A DNA stretch of 64,000 bases from Hyphomicrobiales bacterium (GTDB lineage: Bacteria; Pseudomonadota; Alphaproteobacteria; Rhizobiales; Xanthobacteraceae), in the NCBI GenBank assembly GCA_021730985.1, contig JAKFYI010000019.1, positions 39,812-103,811 on the forward strand, given 5' to 3'. A program made the position numbers and the translations under genes. Numbering within the stretch: position 1 is the stretch's first letter; each line of letters opens with the position of its first letter. Below, piece by piece: positions 59,446 to 64,000 of this stretch. The notes under the pieces are model-generated. The model was given only the letters and a program-made list of their open reading frames with translations. It was not told where the DNA came from and did no database searches.

Positions 59446-60798
59446 ATGGCTGCGAATATCAGCGGCAATCTCGCGATTGCCGGCAAGACCGATTTCGACC
59501 GCTGGTCGAGTGTCGATTCCCTCGAAGCCGCTTGGGACCAGCGTGCCGAGGTTGCGGCCGGGTTCGTTCCCGCCGGTTCCCGCGTGCTCGATATCGGTTG
59601 CGGGCGCATGGCGCTGTCGCAATATCTGCCGGGCAATTGCAGCTATCAGCCCTGCGATCTGGTCGCGCACGATGCCAGGACGCTGGTCTGCGATCTCAAC
59701 AACGGACAGTTCCCGAGTGCGGCGGCGGCCGATGCGGACGTCATCGTCATGCTGGGTTCGGTCGAATACGTCGCGCACATCGACGTGCTGTTCACTCACC
59801 TGCGCCACAGCAAGTGCGACCTGGTGATGAGCTACTGCGTGACTGACCTGACCGCCGATCTGAATCGCGTGTCGCTCGGCTGGAGCAATCACCTCAGCCT
59901 GATGGATCTCGCGGTGCTGTTCGACCGCTACGGCTTTCGCGTCGAACGCTCCGACCGGATCGACGAATTCCAGTTCTTGATGCGGCTCACGCCTGCCGAT
60001 CGCGCCATCATGCCGCCGCCGTGCGACGTCGCGGTGATCTCGCAGAACGACGCCAGCAATTTTGGCGATCGGCTTGGCTATCACGTCGTCAACGGGCTGC
60101 TGCCCTCCAGCGCCAACGTGCACCATCTCAACTTCAACAACCTGCGGGCGGCGCGCGAGCGCTATGACCTGGTCATTCTCGGTACCGGCAACGGCATCTT
60201 TCCGCCGCTGCTGAACGACGGCGTGTTCGATGTGCTCAAGCGCAGCAAGGCGTCGATCGGCATCTTCGGGACGGAGCATCGCGAATTGATCGCGCGTCCG
60301 GCGATGGACGCACTGCTCGACCGGCTCGACACCTGGTATGCCCGCACCGAGGAAGACGTGCTGATCTACGGGCGCGGCCGCGGCAACGTCACCCATCTCG
60401 GAAACTGGATGATCGATCAGTTTCCAATGACGCGGGCGAGCGAGGACGTTCTGCTGAACATTGACGACGCGGTACTTCATAACCTGCCGCTCGACCGGAC
60501 CATCCAGTCCATCCAGCTCCACAAGAACGTGTTTTCGACACGGCTGCATCCGCTGCTGTGCGCGCTTACGGCGGCCGAACTCGTGGCCTACGCCGAACAG
60601 CCGGAGCCGGGCCGGCCGGTTTCCGGCAAATTTCGCGGCATGCTGATCGACATTTTCGGACGCACGTTTCCGGAGAAGAACTTCTTCCTGGTCGATCGCG
60701 AAGCGGTCGCGGGCTACAAGGCGCGTGTCCATGACAATGTGGGCAGGCTCGGCGCACAGCTTGGCGCAATGCTGCGCAACGTCGCGGTGGCAGGCTAG
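59446..60798 (+). CDS. Fused SAM-methyltransferase and polysaccharide pyruvyltransferase-like protein
   Basis: A 450-residue two-part protein. Residues ~25-185 look like a Rossmann methyltransferase: VLDIGCGRMALSQYLPGN (motif I; glycine-rich with C rather than a second G), QPCDLVAHDARTLVCDLNNG and VIVMLGSVEYVAHIDVLFTH. Residues ~195-450 resemble the polysaccharide pyruvyl transferase family: DVAVISQNDASNFGDRLGYH (NxGD motif), LVILGTGNGIFPPLLNDGVF, IGIFGTEHRELIARPAMDAL and HKNVFSTRLHPLLCALTA (the S-x-R-x-H motif). The fusion suggests modification of a surface polysaccharide. The ATG at 59446 is taken because homologous sequence begins just after it. Confidence 0.78.
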   Translation: MAANISGNLAIAGKTDFDRWSSVDSLEAAWDQRAEVAAGFVPAGSRVLDIGCGRMALSQYLPGNCSYQPCDLVAHDARTLVCDLNNGQFPSAAAADADVIVMLGSVEYVAHIDVLFTHLRHSKCDLVMSYCVTDLTADLNRVSLGWSNHLSLMDLAVLFDRYGFRVERSDRIDEFQFLMRLTPADRAIMPPPCDVAVISQNDASNFGDRLGYHVVNGLLPSSANVHHLNFNNLRAARERYDLVILGTGNGIFPPLLNDGVFDVLKRSKASIGIFGTEHRELIARPAMDALLDRLDTWYARTEEDVLIYGRGRGNVTHLGNWMIDQFPMTRASEDVLLNIDDAVLHNLPLDRTIQSIQLHKNVFSTRLHPLLCALTAAELVAYAEQPEPGRPVSGKFRGMLIDIFGRTFPEKNFFLVDREAVAGYKARVHDNVGRLGAQLGAMLRNVAVAG

Positions 60799-60959
60799 TG
60801 TCGCGATTCGGAAGTTCGCTTGAATTCTCAGCAATCTCAGAAGCGAACTTCCGAATCAAAGCGACACTAGAAACTCAATGATTCTAGTGTCCCTTTGAAC
60901 CCGAAGTTCGCAAGCACGTATGCCGCACAATCGTGCGAACTTCGGGTTCGGGACACTAG
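60795..60959. repeat. Twin long hairpins with shared arms, 165-bp intergenic repeat
   Basis: Two large inverted repeats lie back to back. Hairpin 1 pairs 60795-60821 with 60841-60870: 27 pairs, no mismatch, a 3-nt bulge (TTT) on the right. Hairpin 2 pairs 60884-60912 with 60934-60959: 26 pairs, no mismatch, the TTT bulge now on the left. All four arms follow one pattern: CTAGTGTC, then GC or CC, an optional TTT bulge, GATTCGG or GAACCCG, then AAGTTCGC. Where the hairpins differ, both arms differ in a compensating way. The first arm overlaps the stop codon of the fusion gene. A REP-like or MITE-like element is likely. Confidence 0.85.
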
Positions 60960-61055
60960 TTTGACCCTCCAAACAGGCCGATTTATATAGCGTCCAGCAT
61001 CGAGGTCAGCGCGGCGGCGGCCAGCGCCTGCCGCATGCGCTTTGGATTACGGGCC

Positions 61056-61805
61056 ATGGCCGGACATTCCCAATTCAAGAACATCATGCACCGCAAGGGG
61101 CGCCAGGATAAGGTGCGCTCCAAGGTGTTCGGCAAGCTTGCGCGCGAGATCACCACTGCCGCAAAGCTTGGGCTGCCCGATCCGGCATTCAACCCGCGCC
61201 TGCGCGCGGCCATGCTTGCGGCGCGCGCCGAGAACATGACCAAGGACGTCATTGAGCGCGCGATCAAGAAGGCGTCGGGCGGCGACGCCGAGAACTACGA
61301 GGACATGCGTTACGAGGGCTATGGGCCGGGCGGCGTCGCGGTGATCGTGGAGACGCTGACCGACAACCGCAACCGCACAGCCGGCGAGGTGCGCGCGGCA
61401 TTCACCAAGAACGGCGGCAACTTGGCCGAGACCGGTGCGGTGTCGTTTATGTTCGACCACGTCGGCGTGGTGGAGTACGACGCCAAGACCGGTAGCGACG
61501 ATGCCATGCTGGAAGCCGCAATCGATGCCGGCGCCGAGGATGTAATGTCGACCGGCAATGGTCACGAAATCTATACGACTTCGAACTCGCTGCGCGATGT
61601 CGCCAAGGCGCTGGAGGCCAAACTTGGTGAGCCGCGCAAGGCGGCGCTCACCTGGAAGCCGCAGAACTCCGTTGCGCTCGACGACGACAAGGGCGAGCAG
61701 ATGTTGGATTTGATGGCGGCGCTCGAAGACAACGACGACGTGCAGAACGTGTACGCCAACTTCGAGGTGTCCGACGCGGTGGTGGCGAAGGCGAGCGCCG
61801 GCTAG
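61056..61805 (+). CDS. yebC: YebC/PmpR/TACO1 family transcription/translation factor
   Basis: A 249-residue YebC, a family linked to relieving translational stalling at proline stretches and to transcription control. N-terminal [20 protein letters not shown] is the diagnostic start (usually AGHSKWANIQHRKGxQD); [32 protein letters not shown] and the C-terminal [13 protein letters not shown] are intact. The ATG at 61056 matches homologues. It is usually followed by ruvC in alphaproteobacteria, but here it is followed by an unrelated minus-strand gene. The twin-hairpin repeat lies upstream. Confidence 0.96.
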   Translation: MAGHSQFKNIMHRKGRQDKVRSKVFGKLAREITTAAKLGLPDPAFNPRLRAAMLAARAENMTKDVIERAIKKASGGDAENYEDMRYEGYGPGGVAVIVETLTDNRNRTAGEVRAAFTKNGGNLAETGAVSFMFDHVGVVEYDAKTGSDDAMLEAAIDAGAEDVMSTGNGHEIYTTSNSLRDVAKALEAKLGEPRKAALTWKPQNSVALDDDKGEQMLDLMAALEDNDDVQNVYANFEVSDAVVAKASAG

Positions 61806-61821
61806 CCGCCGTTATTGGGTG

Positions 61822-61845
61822 CCCCGCTTTCGCGGGCATGACCGT
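61822..61845. repeat. Short stem-loop between convergent genes
   Basis: GCCCCGC-TTTC-GCGGGC is a nearly perfect stem between the stops of yebC and the oxidoreductase. Its translation gives the VMPAKAGHP-type peptide seen in widespread bacterial repeats. It probably serves as a shared transcription end. Confidence 0.5.
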
Positions 61846-61852
61846 TGGTCTC

Positions 61853-63094
61853 TCATTTGTAGTCATCGAGGAAGTTCGGCACCGCGATCCAGTCGAGCGC
61901 AGCGCCGTCGCTCTGCAGCAGTTCGTGCATGCGGCGATCTTCTTCGGTCTTTAGGTTCACGCCGAGATGGGTGCCGAGCTTGCGGCCGTGCATCACCACG
62001 TTGTTGCCGTAAGGCTGGCGTTCGGCATTGTATGCCTTGAGCGCGGTATCGATGTCTTCGTGGTCGCGCAGCGCACGCGCCAGCGACATGGCGTCGCCGC
62101 CCGCCTTGGCGACGCCGAAGCCCATGTGCGGCCGGGTCGAGGTTGCCGCGTCGCCGGTCATCGCAACGCGGCCGAATACGATCGAGGGGGCGGTGAAATC
62201 GTAGATCGGCGTAATGAATGGCTGGGGAATCTTCATCACGCAGTCGAGCAGAACGTCCGGCATGATGTCCTGGGCGTCACTGTGCATCTGCGCAATCAGT
62301 TCCTTGCGGATCAGCGGCGGCGGCACTGAATACTCGTGCCGCACGCCGCGTTCGTCGATGCACATGTCTTGCATCTGCGCGGCGTCGGCCACGCGGTACC
62401 AGATGAAGTTGTAGCGGCGGCGTCCCGGTTCCAGATCCTCGCCGAAGCCGGAGATCGGATACGTGATGACCTGCTGGCGCTTTGGCCAATACAGTACGAA
62501 GTAGGGGAAAATCTCGCGCAGCGTCCGTTCGTCGAGATCGGCTTCGTTCGGTGCGCCACGCCAGATGTAGTAGCCGGCGTAAATCGGCTGCAGTTCGGGC
62601 GCGACCTGAGCGCGTACTCCGGAGCGGATGCCGTCGCCGCCGATCAGGATATCGGCGTGCTCGATGCGATCGCCGGAAAAAGTGACGCGCACGCCACGCT
62701 CATCCTGGTCGACGCGCTCGAAGTTCCATCCGAGATGGTAATTCGCCGGATCTATCGTGGCGCGCAGCATGCGCTGCAGCTTGTCCCACGACGTCATGAT
62801 TTGCCGCAGCGGCCGTTCTTCGGTGATGCGGCCCTGGCGGTCGAGCGCGATGCGCTTCGAAATTTCAATGCCGAGGTTTTGCGTGCCGGTGCCGGCGGCC
62901 TCGAGTGCTTCGAGCAATTCAGGATGCGTGGTGATGCCCGCGCCGCGGCCGACCAGTTCGACGCCGGAGCGCTCGTAGACATCCACGTCCCAGCCGATCT
63001 GGCGAAGGAACGCGGCGCTGAACAGGCCCGACATCGAGCCGCCAATGATGACGGCGCGGCGGCGGCCGCGCGGCTTGGAGGAGGAACCCGGCAT
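61853..63094 (-). CDS. FAD-dependent monooxygenase/oxidoreductase
   Basis: A 413-residue class A-like flavoenzyme. After ~12 basic residues, the Rossmann motif AVIIGGSMSGLFSAAFLRQI has serine and methionine within the GxGxxG loop (GGSMSG), a variation found in UbiH-like or 2-polyprenylphenol-type hydroxylases of this branch. DG motif: LIGGDGIRSGVRAQV; GD motif: VAMTGDAATSTRPHMGFGVA. It should bind FAD and act on an aromatic or polyketide-like substrate. It is convergent with yebC. The start is GSSSKPRGRR-preceded ATG at 63094. Confidence 0.87.
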   Translation of the reverse strand: MPGSSSKPRGRRRAVIIGGSMSGLFSAAFLRQIGWDVDVYERSGVELVGRGAGITTHPELLEALEAAGTGTQNLGIEISKRIALDRQGRITEERPLRQIMTSWDKLQRMLRATIDPANYHLGWNFERVDQDERGVRVTFSGDRIEHADILIGGDGIRSGVRAQVAPELQPIYAGYYIWRGAPNEADLDERTLREIFPYFVLYWPKRQQVITYPISGFGEDLEPGRRRYNFIWYRVADAAQMQDMCIDERGVRHEYSVPPPLIRKELIAQMHSDAQDIMPDVLLDCVMKIPQPFITPIYDFTAPSIVFGRVAMTGDAATSTRPHMGFGVAKAGGDAMSLARALRDHEDIDTALKAYNAERQPYGNNVVMHGRKLGTHLGVNLKTEEDRRMHELLQSDGAALDWIAVPNFLDDYK

Positions 63095-63141
63095 TGCGGC
63101 GGGATGCTAGACCATCGCAGGTGGGGATTTCGAGTCTGTGT

Positions 63142-63921
63142 TCAGCGAAACAGCGGGTCGAGCACCGGCAGGCTGAGCAGCGCCGCAAGGGCGACGATGC
63201 CGTAGGCAATGCGGCGGTAGAGCTGGTCCGAGCTGCCGCGAAAGAAATACGAGCCCGCGCCCATGCCCAGGATGTAAGGAATGCCGAGCAGCAGCGACAG
63301 CGCGAGCGAATTGGCGGTGAACAGGCCTTCGTAAGCATAAGCTGCCACCAGTGCCACGCCGCACATCATGAAAAACACCATGAGGTTGGCGCGCACGGTC
63401 GCGGCGCTGCCACCGCCGCTCAGCCAATAGAGGATCACCGGCGGGCCCGCGATCTGTACGGCACCCGCGCTGACGCCGGAGAACGCACCGACCGCAAGCG
63501 TGATCGGCAGCCGCGGCGCGCCGCGATAGCGCCAGCCCGATGCCACGACCGGCAGCAACCCGAGCACCAGGATCGCGATGCACCATCGCAGCACGATCGG
63601 ATCGAGCATGATGAGCGCCCATGTGCCGAACGGCACGCCGACCGTCATCGCAAGCGTGATCGGCAGCACCTCGCGCCATGTGCAGCGCTTCATTTCCGGA
63701 ATGGCGAACGGCGTGGCGCTGATAAAGTCCACCAGCAGGATGGTGACCGCCGCGATGCGCGGCTCGTACACCGCGGCGATCAGCGGCATGTAGACCATCG
63801 CGCCGCCGAACCCGGAAAAGCCCCGCACCAGCCCCGCGGTCAGCGCCACCGCTGCGGCAATGGCAAAGCGGCGGTCGGCGAGGGCAGCGGCAAACGTCGC
63901 GCTATCGGGGATTTCGATCAC
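63142..63921 (-). CDS. TauE/SafE-family membrane permease (sulfite exporter type)
   Basis: A 259-residue multi-pass membrane protein with the two-repeat TauE/SafE pattern: ALTAGLVRGFSGFGGAMVYM (the first motif, GFSGFGGA) and the second-half LAVGAFSGVSAGAVQIAGPP. About eight hydrophobic helices. It is the third member of this family in the window but is not close to the two at 8750-10369. It may export or import sulfite, sulfoacetate or another organic anion. Upstream sequence to the window end holds no further gene that I can support. Confidence 0.88.
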   Translation of the reverse strand: MIEIPDSATFAAALADRRFAIAAAVALTAGLVRGFSGFGGAMVYMPLIAAVYEPRIAAVTILLVDFISATPFAIPEMKRCTWREVLPITLAMTVGVPFGTWALIMLDPIVLRWCIAILVLGLLPVVASGWRYRGAPRLPITLAVGAFSGVSAGAVQIAGPPVILYWLSGGGSAATVRANLMVFFMMCGVALVAAYAYEGLFTANSLALSLLLGIPYILGMGAGSYFFRGSSDQLYRRIAYGIVALAALLSLPVLDPLFR

Positions 63922-64000
63922 GGTCTGCCTTCCTAGCAGCCGGCCGCGGTCAACGCGATTGGGGAGAGCGGGGCGGGCGCTTTGCCGATGGGAGGAGGGG

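Noticed and set aside
1..64000. CRISPR arrays, prophage or insertion sequences, tRNA and rRNA genes
   Set aside because: Reading both strands showed no regularly spaced direct repeats, transposase or integrase motifs, and no cloverleaf with a recognisable TPsiC arm. The repeats present are isolated palindromes.

Overview
The window is GC-rich, densely coded chromosomal DNA from an alphaproteobacterium. It most resembles Hyphomicrobiales of the Bradyrhizobium/Rhodopseudomonas type (Nitrobacteraceae or Xanthobacteraceae). Four things point there. (i) Alphaproteobacterial core genes are present: trcR (DUF1013), DUF1465, DUF1192, DUF4164-zapA and a 6S RNA ahead of 5-FTHF cyclo-ligase. (ii) Candidate EcfG (GGAAC-N17-CGTT) and CtrA (TTAA-N7-TTAA) sites are visible. 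(iii) There are five orphan Bug/TctC solute-binding proteins. (iv) Palindromic intergenic repeats typical of this group occur. I saw no rRNA, tRNA, CRISPR array, prophage or insertion sequence.

Layout. 1-5.3 kb: three Bug/TctC receptors, a PilZ protein, and a Tat-exported tyrosinase followed by a small secreted protein resembling the tyrosinase C-terminal domain. 5.5-8.7 kb: a small secreted protein, a hicAB toxin-antitoxin pair with a palindromic operator inside its promoter, an acyl-CoA synthetase, and a 59-residue Gln/Gly/Asn-rich microprotein behind an EcfG-type promoter. 8.7-15.2 kb: two TauE/SafE permeases, propionyl-CoA synthetase, an alpha/beta hydrolase, another TctC receptor and DoxX. 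15.5-20.6 kb: a MerR-like regulator, an ABC exporter, rpmE, DUF1465, a possible CtrA-controlled small RNA, DUF1192, a DUF4239-like membrane protein and an HdeA-like protein. 20.7-29 kb: a catabolic/transport region with a sulfatase, divergent LysR regulator, BASS-type transporter, TctC receptor, FAD monooxygenase and S9 oligopeptidase.

29.4-33.1 kb is the most unusual stretch. Two tiny stress-type genes (the second DUF1127) sit behind a duplicated leader that can fold over each ribosome-binding site. They are followed by a rhodanese-ChrB fusion, a beta-propeller protein, an Fe/Mn superoxide dismutase, a secreted LamG-like protein and a truncated DUF1272 remnant. The composition suggests an oxidative or chromate stress module, but no chrA transporter is present.

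33.1-64 kb is mostly core: quinone oxidoreductase, a membrane PAS-GGDEF-EAL protein, a ModA-like receptor, YqgE, a DsbD N-domain protein, peroxiredoxin, rnhA-thrB-ispH, trcR, a MotA/OmpA-type membrane pair, suhB-efp, a Sel1 protein with a ThiE-like protein, the fba-pgk-gap-tkt sugar-phosphate cluster, DUF4164-zapA-WYL-6S RNA-5-FTHF cyclo-ligase-YmdB, a methyltransferase/pyruvyltransferase-like fusion, a large twin-hairpin repeat, yebC, an FAD oxidoreductase and a third TauE permease.

All functional calls come from reading motifs and family resemblance by eye; no searches or folding programs were run.
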